DNA from: Euborellia annulipes
Lineage: Eukaryota; Arthropoda; Insecta; Dermaptera; Anisolabididae
DNA: 64,000 nt
Assembly (NCBI GenBank): GCA_023213315.1
Contig: JAKCPI010000856.1
Coordinates: 20,877 to 84,876, forward strand
Direction: 5' to 3'
Shown: piece after piece, positions 21,586-33,052 of the stretch
Layout: each line of letters opens with the position of its first letter
How positions within the stretch are numbered: the first letter of the stretch is position 1
Position numbers and translations under genes: made by a program
Notes under the pieces: generated by a model
Database searches by the model: none
What the model saw: the letters and a program-made list of their open reading frames with translations, nothing else
What the model was told of the DNA's origin: nothing

Positions 21586-23888
21586 ATTAATAAGTTGGAG
21601 AAGGAAACCAGCGCCTCTTTTTCCACCATACACACTATTTATTTGCAAATATTTCGGGTTGCAGTACGCCACCCATCATCAGTGCAGCGACTATATATAC
21701 AATGTAAAATATAAAATAAAATAAAATAAAATTACAAAATTATCATACAGAAGATATTCAAAAATTGGCTTACATAGTTTTGGTGGTGGATGTCGTCTAT
21801 ATTTTTGCCTCTGTTTGTATAAATGCTTGCCATTCTCATAGTGATGTTCTTAAAATAGGCAAATTACCAGCAATGAATGAGACGACTTTTTATTTTAATA
21901 ACATATATAAAAGAGGAAGGCGGGGAGAGAGGAAGATGCGCATAAGGATTCTTTATAAATGATGAAAAATGCGCAAAACTTGATGCTCAATGACAGGCAA
22001 GCTGTTTACATTTATTTAAAAAATGATACAAAATGTAAATTTAGCCCCCTCCAAGTCCCTTTGGTGGTTAACCGCCCTTTCGATGTTGAGGTATATGTGG
22101 CATTTTTCTAAAAATTCGCGTTTTTTACGGCCTCTTTTTCTGTTATTAATATTCTAACGTTGTTGAAGTCCCATGTGTGGCCCAAATTGTGAGCATGTTG
22201 TGAGAGCGCTGTCACCCAGTCCCTTTAGTTACCGATTTTTTGTGTTCGTTGATTCGGACTGAGAGGGGTCCTTTTCCTTTGCCTCTTGACATACTGTTAG
22301 AGACTATTGATGAATACGGGATATTGTTAGCCAAATACAAAATTCCCAAAAAAATATACATAGAGGCGGTCCAGCTATGTGAAAATACAACTACGTACAA
22401 TTTGAAAATCATTTTTTTAGACAAAAGGATGGTCTTCCGAATGGATCATGTATATCCGGAGTTGCCGCGGCCATTGTCGTTAAGAAAATTTTCCATCAAA
22501 TAATTGAACCAAAAAATCTACCCTTCTTTTATCTATACGTAGATGACAGTATAACGGCAGTAAAAAAGGATCAAATAAATACCCTATTAAATGAACTCAA
22601 TAATTTTCACCCGTCACTTGAATTCACGATGGAGGAAGAGAAAAATAACAAAATATCCTTTTTGGATATGCAAATTTTTAGAAATGTAGATGGTAAACTT
22701 AAATTCAATATTTATTATAAACCTGAGACAAGCTTAAAAATAACTAATTATCATTCACAGATACCACTAACATACAAAAACAACACCATCAAATACTTTG
22801 TAGATCGTGTATATAGAATATGTGACCCAGAGTTTATACAGTGCAACATCCAACATATTAAAAAAATGGCCTCAGAAAATGGGTATCCCCAATTTTTTAT
22901 TAATAAAATAATCAGAAGGTCAAAAACCGTACACATGGCTGGAACGAACCCTCATAACAACAATAGTAATAACAATACAATAAATACATTCGCTGTTTTC
23001 CCTTACATTCCACGAACTACTGAAGTAATAAAAAAATTGTTAGAAAAGTGGGATATAGGTGTTGTTATGAAGCCTCAAAATAACATGATAGGACTTTATA
23101 ATAATAAAGTCCGAACACCAACAATAGAACAAAAAAAATAGTGTGTATTGTATAGAGTGCACTGATTGCAGCAAATATTATATAGGGCAAACAAAAAGAC
23201 CCCTCTCAGTCCGAATCAACGAACACAAAAAATCGGTAACTAAAGGGACTGGTGTGACAGCGCTCTCACAACATGCTCACAATTTGGGCCACACATGTGG
23301 GACTTCAACAACGTTAGAATATTAATAACAGAAAAAGACCGTAAAAAACGCGAATTTTAGAAAAATGCCACATATACCTCAACATCGAAAGGGCGGTTAA
23401 CCACCAAAGGGACTTGGAGGCTAAATTTACATTTTGTATCATTTTTTTAAATAAATGTAAACAGCTTGCCAATCATTGTTGAGCATCAAGTTTTGCGCAT
23501 TTTTTCATCATTTATAAAGAATCCTTATGCGCATCTTCCTCTCTCCCCGCCTTCCTCTTTTATATATGTTATTAAAATAAAAAGTCGTTTCATTCATTGC
23601 TGGCAATTTGCCTATTTTAAGAACATCACTATGAGAATGGCAAGCATTTATACAAACAGAGGCAAAAATATAGACGACATCCACCACCAAAACTATGTAA
23701 GCCAATTTTTGAATATCTCTGTATGATAATTTTGTAATTTTTATTTTATTTTATTTTATATTTTACATTGTATATATAGTTGTTGCCACTGGATTGATGG
23801 GTGGCGTACTGCAACCCGAAATATTTACAAATAAATAGTGTGTATGGTGGAAAAAGAGGTGCTGGTTTCCTTCTCCAACTTATTAATA
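21586..23888 (+). mobile_element. Penelope-like element with long inverted arms
   Basis: Arms of ~685 bp (21586-22270 and 23198-23888) are inverted copies. The left arm is the reverse complement of the 3' end of the element, including part of the GIY-YIG coding region. Between them lies a reverse-transcriptase frame with YVDDS. Inverted terminal repeats are known for Penelope-like elements. Each arm end has a hammerhead-like motif: the complement of CTGATGATGGGT, a loop, ACCCGAAAT on the left (21653-21700), and a mutated CTGGATTGATGG version on the right (~23783). The 5' part of the coding region is missing. Confidence 0.88.
22271..23390 (+). pseudogene. Penelope-type reverse transcriptase with GIY-YIG endonuclease, broken
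   Basis: The frame starting in or just after the left arm encodes an RT-like stretch, changes frame near 22430-22442, then reads through FFYLYVDDSITAV (catalytic YVDD), the LEFTMEEEKNNKISFLDM segment and the C-terminal RT region to a TAG at 23140. One base of shift in the A8 run at ~23131 restores KNSVYCIECTDCSKYYIGQT, the GIY-YIG signature (VYCIEC, YYIGQTKR, R.NEHKK). A further TG insertion near 23297 spoils the HTWDF motif; the copy of that motif in the left arm lacks it. Such proteins copy RNA at nicked DNA ends. This copy is dead. Confidence 0.9.
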
Positions 23889-24160
23889 AATTTTAATATC
23901 AATTTATATTTTATATAATTTTTTTATTAAACTGATCGCTGAAAATATTTGATTAATTCTTCATTTATTGAAAACTGATATTAAAATTTATGAAAATACT
24001 ATATAAAATCATCATAGGCCTATATTTTTAAGGAAATAATATACATATAATTAACACTCCCTGGTCTCTGAGGGACATAGAAGATGATAATATTAAAAAA
24101 ATATTTAAATAATGATTTAGAAGACTTATGAAGGCTAAAGTAGGTCTATTTTATATTTTG
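23889..24160. other. AT-rich, nothing recognised
   Basis: No exon or repeat end was identified. Confidence 0.5.
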
Positions 24161-24370
24161 CTCGCGAGCTGCTCGCGGCACCGCAACCGCGCCGTCAAAT
24201 CTGGCAGGCCGCGAACCATCAAAGGGTTTGTCGAAAAAGCCGACAAAAGATGGATCGCGGCGAGCAGCTCGCGAGCGACTCTCGAGCAGCTCGCGAGCAT
24301 CTCAAAACCAATACACATCTAACGAACATGGTGCTCGCGAGCGGAGCAGAGCGCAGGTGTGTACGCACCC
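24160..24370. repeat. GC-rich GCTCGCGAGC dyad cluster
   Basis: GCTCGCGAGC-type palindromes occur at least four times, ending at GTGTGTACGCACCC. This is far more GC-rich than its neighbours and is probably the end region of a DNA transposon, but its partner end was not found. Confidence 0.45.
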
Positions 24371-24476
24371 TTATATAGCGGAATATATATTTATCTTTCT
24401 GATTGATGCCTTTGTAAATATTTTATGTTGTTGTATTACAATTATTATTTTATGCTCATTTCAGCTCTAAAGAACT

Positions 24477-24520
24477 GATGATGGTTTTATCTAATGAAAC
24501 CCGAAACGTTTTCTGATTGG
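24477..24520 (+). ncRNA. hammerhead-like motif, partial
   Basis: CTGATGA, T, GGTTT, a 9-nt loop, AAACC, C, GAAAC: both core strands are intact with a 5-bp stem II. No good stem III or NUH cleavage triplet follows, so it is probably an inactive relic. Confidence 0.45.
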
Positions 24521-24712
24521 AGATTTTTATTCGATAGAGGCTCCTTTCTTTGGCTGAATCCTCTCTTCCTTCATCATTCTGAAAAATAATAAATACATAT
24601 ACGTATTCAGCATAAAAAAGTGGTTCAGGGAAAAATACGTTTAGGTCCCCAGAACTTCCGGTTTTTTAAATATTTAAAAATTTTTAATTTTTTCCATTTG
24701 TTTATATTTTAA

Positions 24713-24992
24713 TTTTTTTTTTTTTTTTTTTTTTTAAACATTCACACTTTTTCCTCATTCACACTCACACTCACACACACATTCACACGGTCTTTTCGGC
24801 AACTTAGGCCATTTAAGACCTTGACGATAACCGTTTATTGATAATATACACATATTAGGGGGTCCAGGCATTCTTATTTAAGCCATTTGGTATCCAAATG
24901 GCTTAAATAAAATCATCAGACTGCCCGGGGTCCGAACCCGCGACGTTTGGTATACGAGGTTAGTACGCTAACCTCTACACCAAACCCCGAGG
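24713..24992 (-). mobile_element. tRNA-derived SINE
   Basis: Reverse orientation with the poly-T end at left. At the right the tRNA-like head has box B (complement of GGGTTCGGACCCC) and box A (complement of TGTAGAGGTTAGCG). Nearly full length; same family as 50866-51140. Confidence 0.85.
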
Positions 24993-25310
24993 GCATTTTA
25001 ATTTTTTGTTTACATCCATCAGAATGTGGCCATTTTTTTCTTAAATATGGAGAAATAACCTCTTTTAACCTCTCATTTTTTTGGCAGTTGTAAATTTGTC
25101 ATCATCATAAACATCTATCAAGTCACTTGACTTTTTTTTACCTTTATAGGGTCATGTGACAAAATCGATTCACATCTATTTTTTTTCAATTCACATCGAA
25201 AGAAATAAGTCTCATAACGATCAGACTCGAAAAAAATGTTTTTTTTTTAACCCTTTTCGCCTACAGCGGCTATTTAGGGGTGATAAATTTATTTATATAT
25301 TGAAAATACA

Positions 25311-26566
25311 CATGGGCGTAGCCAGACATCTTGTTAGGGAGGGGCCAACCCCTCATTAGGCCGGAGGGGAGGGGGGGGTTTGCAATTAATATATGGACCG
25401 TTTATTTTGAAAGTGGTGTAAGTCCAATTTTTAAAAAATCTGAGATATCACATAATTCATATTTAATTTAATGTAAATTTTCTATGTATAACTAGCTAGT
25501 GGCAAATTCCTTAAAAAATTCCCATGTTTTGTACAATTGAAAGTTGGACGGTAAAAGAAGTTGCATAATCGTTGATTATGAAAGTGGTGTAAGTCCAATT
25601 TGAGGTAGGTAGCTTAGCAGATGGTTGTCTGTTATTGTGCATTTGTTAATAAACTCGTTAAGAATTACTAACAGAGGGGTCATTTGTAGGGAGAAGGGTA
25701 TTTGCCCCCCCCCTCTCCTCCCTAGGTATTATTCTACGTAAATAAAATATATCTACGAAACTGTACAAAATTAAAAAATTAATTTAATTAAATACCTTTT
25801 GGCCAAATTTGAGATAGCTATTTGTAAGAAAATTGAAGTGAGAAATTGAAAAAAAAAAGTTTGCCCCCCCCTCTAAGAAAAAGTTGAAATGACGCAACTG
25901 GTTACGAGAATAGGTTACTTATTAATATAAAGATATCAAGCAGTTATTTCTTTCGGTACATCATAAATATTTCAACACTCTCCCATCCATATACAGAGGA
26001 TAAGTAAATACTACTGAATATATTGTAATTTTAACAATGTAATTAACGTTTAAAATTAAAAATACTACTCCCATTTTATATCGTGTCATTATTTGTAAAG
26101 AATATTGAATTAATATGAAGTATATTTTGAGTAATATTTGATTTTTCAAAATTGAAATTCAACGAAGTTTACAGTTGGTTAATTTTGAAATTGGTGTAAG
26201 TCCATTGGCAGCTTGTAATTATATAATAGTTTAGTCAAATTCGCCTAAAACAAATTTATATAACTAAATTAGACACTGATAAAGAAGTAGAAACATTGAC
26301 CGACTTCATATCATTTGCCTAGATTTTTAAATTAACAGATATGCAAACCTTTCATTTTCTCGAAACAATAGAAAATGGACTTACACCACTTTCAAAATAA
26401 ACGGTCCATATACAATTATTTATTTAAACAAAAAAAATTAAATTAATATAGTGGATTGGGGGTTAAAAAAATAATTCCCAATGGGAAAAATATATATTGT
26501 TTTTTTTTTTTTTTAATTTTTAGGACAAGCCGGGGGGGGGCAACGCCCCCCCTGGCTACGCCCATG
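25311..26566. mobile_element. hAT-like element, GGGCGTAGCC family, carrying a nested element
   Basis: The ends are CATGGGCGTAGCCAG and CTGGCTACGCCCATG, with the perfect 8-bp duplication AAAATACA (25303-25310 and 26567-26574). Most of its interior is a second transposon at 25394-26408. Confidence 0.93.
25394..26408. mobile_element. TA-flanked inverted-end element with internal copies of its end
   Basis: Ends of at least 35 bp beginning TGGACCGTTTATTTTGAAAG, with TA on both sides (25392-25393 and 26409-26410), suggesting a Tc1/mariner-superfamily MITE. GAAAGTGGTGTAAGTCCA recurs inside near 25580, and GAAATTGGTGTAAGTCCA near 26187. No transposase frame. Confidence 0.82.
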
Positions 26567-27015
26567 AAAATACATAGTATCGGCGGCTACGGGGGGGGGG
26601 GTTCCACACGCTGATTGCCCGGGGTCACCAATCCAGAGCTTTCGCCATGCTTGGCATCACAACCGCAATGATTGTGGTGACTGTTGTTCTCCGTTGCCAG
26701 AACCCCCGAAAAAAATGCTTAATGTTACGAAAATTCACAGTTAAATTATTGTTAAATAAAATAAATTTAATAAAATCTATATCATTATTTATTGAATAAT
26801 TTTTGTGAGATTTACTATTTTAATTTTTAATTCTCTGTTTGCAACGTAAAGTAGGCCTCAGGGCTGGAATGGTTTAGAACTAATTCCAGACCGATCAAAC
26901 CAAGTTTTTAGTTGATAGGCCTACTTGAATCGAAGCTTATTTTCAAGGAACTTAACTTTCTATGTTATTTGCTTTTAATGAAATTAATAACTAATTTTAT
27001 TTTATATCTTTTCAG
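26567..27015. other. flank upstream of the first PEX6 exon present
   Basis: A G-tract fragment near 26590 and a moderately GC-rich stretch (26600-26710). No P-loop (Walker A) exon or other PEX6 coding sequence was found here. Confidence 0.6.
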
Positions 27016-27124
27016 TATTCTCCCGGGCGCGCTCTGCTTCACCATGTATAATCTTTTTCGATGAGCTTGATTCTCTTGCTCCAAATCGAGGTCGTAGCGG
27101 TGACTCGGGAGGTGTTATGGACAG
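27016..27124 (+). CDS. PEX6: PEX6 (peroxisomal AAA+ ATPase), internal exon with D2 Walker B
   Basis: Acceptor TTTTCAG, donor GTAAAT; enters in phase 1 and leaves in phase 2. It encodes [20 protein letters not shown] and [17 protein letters not shown], the Walker B (IIFFDE) and following loop of the second ATPase domain of PEX6. With four further exons it gives ~195 residues, through to the C-terminus. PEX6 with PEX1 forms the hexameric motor that pulls the receptor PEX5 out of the peroxisomal membrane. Typical PEX6 is near 1000 residues. The N-terminal domains, D1 and the D2 Walker A (GPPGTGKT) should precede this exon but are not in the window. Confidence 0.94.
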
Positions 27125-28376
27125 GTAAATTGCAACATAAATAATAAATATATTCCGACTTCTATCTTTAGTTGTTTTTATAAAGATTTATTATAAAGAT
27201 TAATAGTTCAAATTTCTAAAATTAAAATACATGTTTACCCGCATTCTTCATTTTTCTAACGTATTATATAATTTAATATTCTTTATATTTCTGTCTTTGA
27301 AATATTAATCCTATCAAAAAAGTCAACAAAATGACCTCACATAATCCAAAGTGATAAAGATTAAAAATGGATGATCAAGAAAATATATTTATAGATATAA
27401 TTCAGTAGAAAAGAATAAAGAGAAATTGTGTATAACCCATCTTACAGCCAGCCTCTAACGATACTCAAAAACTTCATATAGAAAGGAAGTGCGCCTCCTT
27501 TTGACTACGCAATTTTCCAAATTAGAGTTTGAGTTTGAAATTTTTATGAGAAAAACGTAGAATTTGGATTTTGGGTTGTGTTTGGGGCTCCCTTTTACTT
27601 TGTCTAAGTTGCCCATAAAGTGACGCTCCACCTGCTCCTGATATTATATAAAATAAAAAATTTATAGCTCTAGACCTTCAAGTTTCTGAGATAATTTGGT
27701 CATGCGGTTTTAGAATATAGTTGGAGTACCGCTGCGATTTTCGTAACGAAATTATATTCTTGTCCCCTTTTGAATGATGCTCTACAACGTCAAAAACATT
27801 TCATGGCTCTAGTTCTTATAGTTCTAGAGATACTTTGACACGGACTGAGGACAGAGAATTGAGAATTATATATAGCATATACAGGGCTGACCAAACCGTG
27901 TGGGCCACCTTGAACATTTTTGTAGCCCGCGAGGTATTTCAGAGTGAGAGAGATGATACGGAGGCTAGGCTGTGTTGTCAGGAATCGAGCCAGAAGGAGG
28001 AAAAGAAGATGCGCACTTGTCAAAGAGAGCACAGGCCAGAAGGGCCGATAAAAAACACACAAAGAAAGGGTGGAAACTTGGCTAATATCATTTCACCATA
28101 ATCAAAATACAATACTATCCCTAAACAGTATTTATATATCTGAAAATCTTGGTTTATCTCGTTCTTTTAACAATTTCAAATTAAAATTGAGATGAGGAGA
28201 ATAATTTGAAGATAGTTTTTAAGTTTCATTCTTTAAGATATTAGGGAAGGATTAATTATTGAATTTCTTTCTCATTACAAAAAATCTGTTTGTCAAAAGG
28301 TTTAATAATTAAACCTTTCTCCGAGTTACACGTGTTTTTGTAAACAACCAAAAAAGAATTTTTCGATTTTTACAAT

Positions 28377-28976
28377 GGGTGATTTTGTTGAGCAAAGAAC
28401 TTGCATCAAATTTTGTTTGCGTAACGAATATTCTTGTGCGGACAGGTTGAAAATGTTGCGGAAGGCCTTTGGTGATCAAACTATGGCACAAAAAACGTTT
28501 ATAAGTGGTACAACGAGTTCAACGAGGGCCGAGAACGCGTTGAAAATAAACAGCGCTCTGGACGACCATCAACGTCTACCGACGAGGGAAAACTTAAAGA
28601 TTTGGTGCTTGAAAAGCGTTGATTGACAAATAGAGATCTCGCTGATAGTGTTGGAATATCATTTGGCTCAGCCCAAACCATTTTGAAGAATGTTTTGTGT
28701 CTCAAACCAGTCAAGTCTCAATTGGTGCCAAAATCGCTCAATTTTTTTTGTCTTTTTTGCCAAAAATCGACTCATATCGTTCCGCAACCACCGTATTCGC
28801 CTGATTTGGGTCCGTGCGACTTCTGGCTATTCAGGAAACTCAAAAGTCCAATGCGGGGACGCCGTTTTGACACGATTGAGGAGATAAAAACCGAATCGAA
28901 GAAGGCTTTGAAGGCTATACCCGAAAAAGGCTTTTCCGACTGTTTCGAGGACTGGAAAATGCGTTGGAAAAAGTGA
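28377..28976 (+). pseudogene. mariner transposase remnant
   Basis: It starts MGDFVEQRTCIKFCLRNEYS. A frameshift near 28495 gives KWYNEFNEG and SGRPSTST in the next frame; a TGA at 28623 is followed by LTNRDLADSVGISFGSAQTI, the helix-turn-helix region. After a deletion near 28745 it resumes at HIVPQPPYSPDLGPCDFWLF, carrying the last catalytic aspartate, and ends FEDWKMRWKK. Confidence 0.88.
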
Positions 28977-29070
28977 GTTTTTACTTTGAAGGGGATGAAA
29001 TTGATTTGAAAGAATAAATAAAGAATTTACATTTTATAAACAAATTCACCATACTTTTTGATCACAGTGG
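28377..29070 (+). mobile_element. internally deleted mariner (YSPDL..CDFWLF type)
   Basis: The right end is CACCATACTTTTTGATCACA followed by GTGG and then TA. The left end is not preserved. The coding remnant begins at ATG 28377, and the middle of the transposase, with the first two catalytic residues, is deleted. The remnant at 40907-41240 belongs to a related subfamily. Confidence 0.82.
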
Positions 29071-29318
29071 TATATCTATAACTAGTCAAGTCCGAATCGA
29101 GGTAATGTCTTATTCAAATATATAGACTTCGAAGAATATTTAACAATAGGCATATATTTTACAAATCGGAACGTTTATTTTAATTCTAATTTAGATGTTG
29201 AAGTCATGAATTGACTTTTGTATTCAGAGCACATTTTTTAAAGTGGATAAAGATAACACCATATTTTTATAGAATTTATTATCTAACTTTTAAAAAAATT
29301 GTTTACTGTTTTTTTTAA

Positions 29319-29483
<165 letters not shown>

Positions 29484-29539
29484 TAATATTTAATCAATTT
29501 TCTAAAATTATTAATCATTTTTTTTTCTTTTTTTTTTAG

Positions 29540-29617
29540 ATTTGATAAGTTATTATATGTTGGAGTAAGTGAAGATAAAGAAGGGCAACTCGCGGTTTTC
29601 AAATCACTTACAAGAAA
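29540..29617 (+). CDS. PEX6: PEX6, internal exon
   Basis: Acceptor TTTTTAG, donor GTAAGC. 78 bp encoding FDKLLYVGVSEDKEGQLAVF KSLTRK, directly continuing RPGR as in all PEX6 proteins (RPGRFDKL). It is separated from the previous exon by a 72-bp intron. Confidence 0.94.
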
Positions 29618-29984
29618 GTAAGCATTTTTATTTAAATCTCTAATTCTAATTCATTACATGAGTAAATTTGTAATATATTAATTCACTGCAGGACTTGTGA
29701 AATAATGTCTGCGCCCCAAAATATAATCAGAGTGAATTTTGTTTATATTGATTTTATAAAATTTCATATTTAAACAACTTTCTCAAAAAAATTTATATCA
29801 TTTTATCTCTTCTTTTAATTTTAATTTAAAAAAACAGAAGGGTTGCATACAACTTAACAGCCACAACTAACATACAATTTAAAAAAACTGTTCAGTGACC
29901 ACAACTATAAAGGCGCCATACATTTTATTATGGAATTATTTCTTTGTTATTTTCTTTAAATATGAAAAAAAAATTTTATAATGA

Positions 29985-30425
29985 AGGAATGGAGATTTCA
30001 GCCTAATTGGAATGCTCGAGGTCAATAAAACTCTCAGAATAAGTCGTTTTGGCCTGAATTTATTTGGCTATCTTCAGTGGAAACAGTGGCGGATCCATAG
30101 GTGTTTCTCGGGGGGGGGGGGGGTAATTTGGTGTGACTGGTCGCACAGCACACTATTTTTTCTTAATTTCGGAAATTTAAAGGCGCATTCTGTACTTGTT
30201 TGCCAGAATATAAATGCAAAACAAATTTTTAACTATTAATTTTTAAAATTTTACATTAAAAATAAATTTTTTTTTCAAAAAAAAGTATTTTTTTCAAATC
30301 TCAGGGGGTAATTACCCCCCCCCCCCCCCCCCCCTTTACCCCCCCCCCCTCTCCTCCTCCTTGTATCCGCCCTTGATCTCGGGCATTCCAATTTGGCTGA
30401 TATCACCAATTCTCCATTATAATCA
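29985..30425. repeat. foldback with hammerhead-like motif, split by a hAT MITE
   Basis: Outer arms GGAGATTTCAGCC-AATTGGAATGC and the inverted GCATTCCAATTTGGCTGATA-ATTCTCC. On the minus strand the left arm reads CTGAAGATAGCC, a loop, GGCCAAAACGAC, another CAAAAC variant. A hAT MITE occupies the centre. Confidence 0.75.
30084..30375 (+). mobile_element. hAT-like MITE (GGCGGATCC family)
   Basis: The ends are CAGTGGCGGATCC and GTATCCGCCCTTG with G/C tracts just inside. It carries TGGTGTGACTGGTCGCACAG after the left G tract. Flanking 8-mers do not match, possibly because the foldback arm was rearranged. Confidence 0.75.
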
Positions 30426-31200
30426 CATCACAGCCACAACTTCAAACAAAATTGTTATTGAAAGTTTTTTAATACAAACATAGGATAGAATTCCAATAAA
30501 GATTTCCATCATATTTTATATTATAAAAACACGGAAATAATCACATAAGAAAATGCATGAGGGTCCACTTAATGTGATTCCCATGGTTCATTATGAATTT
30601 CATATTTTATTTGCTCCAGTGTGCCCTGAATATACAACTATGACACTGCTTCCCAAAAGTGTATTTATTAGAACATTTATTAATTATTAACTTTAGCTTC
30701 TTCTCAGCTATTTTGACCGTTTTTCCGGTTGAGCTAGAGATTTCAAAATTTCATATTTCTCTTAATTGTAATTTCTTAATGAATCGGCTTTCATTAATAT
30801 TCTCTTATCAGATGCCGCTTAATCAGAGTCAGAGTTCATTTTTTTATCGATTCGTAAATTGATTTTATTAATTCATAATAAAAAAATGATTTTCAATTGG
30901 GGATATTTTATTATATATAAATCATTAAGACTTTAAAAATATTAAAATTCAATAATCTAATAACAGGATTATTAAATGAAATTTATTTATTTATTTATTT
31001 TAGAGATTGTTTTGATTTTTTTGAATATCATGAAAATGAAAATAGTGTCAAGGTTATTTATTCTTTTTCAAGTATTTTTTTCTCTAATTTCATGAAGTCA
31101 AATTTTTTCAAAATTTCTTATTTAAGGTATAAGCTCTTTTTCTCAATCTTTTTTTTATTTTTCGGCCCTAAATTTTGTAACTAAAATATATTTATATATA
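30426..31200. other. PEX6 intron, nothing recognised
   Basis: AT-rich with no repeat ends or exons. Confidence 0.5.
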
Positions 31201-31204
31201 GTAG

Positions 31205-31944
31205 GATAAATAAAAAGCCAAGCAGCTAGGTTTCTTTCTTTATTATAGAACCTTTAGCGACGTTTCGGTCGACTATGCGATCATCTTCATGGACTGAACC
31301 CTAGCCATGAAGTATCCAGGTGGCTGATCCGGCTTTCCGGCTTTTTTTTCCCGGAATCTCCGGCTTTTTTTTGAAATTTCATAATAAATTCATTTTATAT
31401 CACAAATCCGGAGAAAAATTACAAAAAAAAAATGCTCGAACGAGATTCGAATACTAAAAAATCTGGTGTGACTGGCGCACAGCACACAACTTTCTCTTAC
31501 CTTCGGTAATCGAAAGTTGTGTACTGTGCTTGTCACACCAGATTTTTTGACTCGACATGTATTTAGTTCCCGGCAGTAGGGAATATTTGAATTCAGATGT
31601 AAAATTTATAAGTATGGGAAAATATTTATATTTTGTAACCATGGCAACCATTTCTCCTATCTTTCCTATGAAGCACAAGAGTAAAGTGTGCTTCAAACAA
31701 TTTTGAGGGCAAAACGAGAATATACATTTGAAAGAGCATCTAAAAAATAATTGATTTTTGAATTTTAATCAAAATCGTTAGAGCGAATTTTGAGAAAATC
31801 GAAAAAAACTGAAAAAGTACATCAGTAAAGTACTAGTACTCTTTGGCCGATTTTGATTAAAAGCTTATTTTTCCGGTCCCGGGGGTGTTTAACTTAAATA
31901 TAAAATTTCAGCCTCATAGCTCAATTCCTTCATGCTTAAAATTG

Positions 31945-31983
<39 letters not shown>

Positions 31984-32330
31984 ACCCACAGACAGACCAT
32001 GTCGCGAAAATCACTTTTTTGGATTCAGGGGACCTCAAAACGTGAAGATCCATCAAAATCTCGACATCGAATTTTTGACATGAATCCAATACTTTCTCTC
32101 TATACAGTATATATATTACATATATACATAGGTAAGAGAAAGTAAAAGGTCGAATGATATTCGTATAGCCTACTAAAAAAAGTTTGAACGAAAAACGGCG
32201 CCCCAATTGAGCTTTGCTCCCCCCCCCCCCCCCCGCTGTCATGAAGATGGTCACATAGTCGACCGAAACGTCGCTCTGGGTTCTATAATAAAGAAAGAAA
32301 CATAGCTGCTTGGCCTTTTATTTATTCTAC
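31205..32330. repeat. foldback with hammerhead-like motif, split by other repeats
   Basis: The left arm (31205-31320) contains the complement of GACCGAAACGTCGC and AGCAGCTAGGTTTCTTTCTT. The right arm (32236-32330) has ATGAAGATGGTC, a loop, GACCGAAACGTCGC, then TTCTATAATAAAG. Stem II is 4 bp or more; the first core base is A instead of C in both arms, so this pair is unlikely to cleave. Between the arms lie dispersed repeat copy E and a C-tract MITE fragment. Confidence 0.8.
31455..32142 (-). repeat. hairpin-tailed dispersed repeat, copy E (nearly complete)
   Basis: A reverse copy from the hairpin (31455-31548: AAAAAATCTGGTGTGACTGG to GTCACACCAGATTTTTT) to the complement of TTACTTTCTCTTACC at ~32130-32142. 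The (CA)n run at 31949-31983 is part of the family. TCGAAT occurs just outside both ends, a possible short duplication. It is the best copy for a consensus. Confidence 0.88.
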
Positions 32331-32413
32331 TACATATTGATTAAGTTATTCACCTCGCTAACATATATATATATATACTTAATACTAAAATATTTTTAAT
32401 TTTTTTTTTTTAG

Positions 32414-32553
32414 ATTTAAATTGGCATCAGATGTTAATCTTTCTGATTTGGTAAATCAATTACCTGAAAACCTCACTGGAGCTGATATGTATTCAGTTTG
32501 TGCAAATGCTTGGCTGAGCGCAGCTAGATCAATCATAGCTCAAATCGAAGCAG
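32414..32553 (+). CDS. PEX6: PEX6, internal exon
   Basis: Acceptor TTTTTTTAG, donor GTAAAA. It encodes FKLASDVNLSDLVNQLPENL then TGADMYSVCANAWLSAARSI IAQIEA. LTGADMYSVC corresponds to the LTGADLYSLC helix (sensor 2 region) of PEX6. Enters in phase 2 and leaves in phase 1. Confidence 0.94.
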
Positions 32554-32946
32554 GTAAAAAATTTATTCATTTTTCTTGGCTATAATAATATAAACAACAA
32601 TTTTAGATCATCTAACCCTTTGCAAGCTCATTTTATTAATTAAGCGCCTGGGAATTTAAACAAAACACAAAATCGGTGTCCTTTCACCAAGGGTTCGACC
32701 ACACAAGCAAAGATTCACGTCTTATTCTAAGGAGAAAAATCTTTTAATAATGAATTTTGCCCATAGAGGCGACTTCTAGTCCGGCACTACACTCGATGAG
32801 CAATAGAAACCCTTTAGAGGGGGTGGCCTCTAAGGGAGATTTAATTGGGAATAACTTTTGGATAATTATTGGCATTAGAACTCAAGAGTTGCTGATACTT
32901 GGTGCAAAAAAGTTGTCTTGAATACGTAGTTTGGAGATTCAGGATT

Positions 32947-33047
32947 TTTTTTTTTTTAAACACTCACACTTTTTTCTCACTCGGGTACGAACCAGCGACT
33001 TTTGGTATACGAGGTTAGCACGCTAACCCCTACACCAAGCCCGTGGG
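32947..33047 (-). mobile_element. tRNA-derived SINE, internally deleted
   Basis: Poly-T and CACTCACACTTTTTTCTCA join directly to GGGTACGAACCAGCGAC and the complement of the box A region. The body between head and tail is gone. Confidence 0.75.
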
Positions 33048-33052
33048 AGAGA

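Noticed and set aside
22212..22424. A minus-strand gene
   Set aside because: It is the inverted-arm copy of the Penelope GIY-YIG coding region. Minus-strand 23508-23705 is likewise the other arm's copy of 21765-21962.
20656..27016. A SWAP70-PEX6 fusion gene
   Set aside because: Exon 5 ends in phase 0 and the first PEX6 exon needs two bases to finish a codon started upstream, so direct splicing is out of frame; loss or misassembly is simpler.
27790..28101. Opposed 88-90 residue frames in a PEX6 intron
   Set aside because: No homology, no splice signals, and both strands open over the same stretch suggests composition only.
31885..32254. Coding frames rich in HTHTHT or CVCVCV
   Set aside because: They are translations of the (CA)n run inside dispersed repeat copy E; the same applies near 40100-40296 and 47151-47431.
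31205..32330. Active hammerhead in this foldback
   Set aside because: The first core base is A instead of C in both arms; listed only as hammerhead-like.
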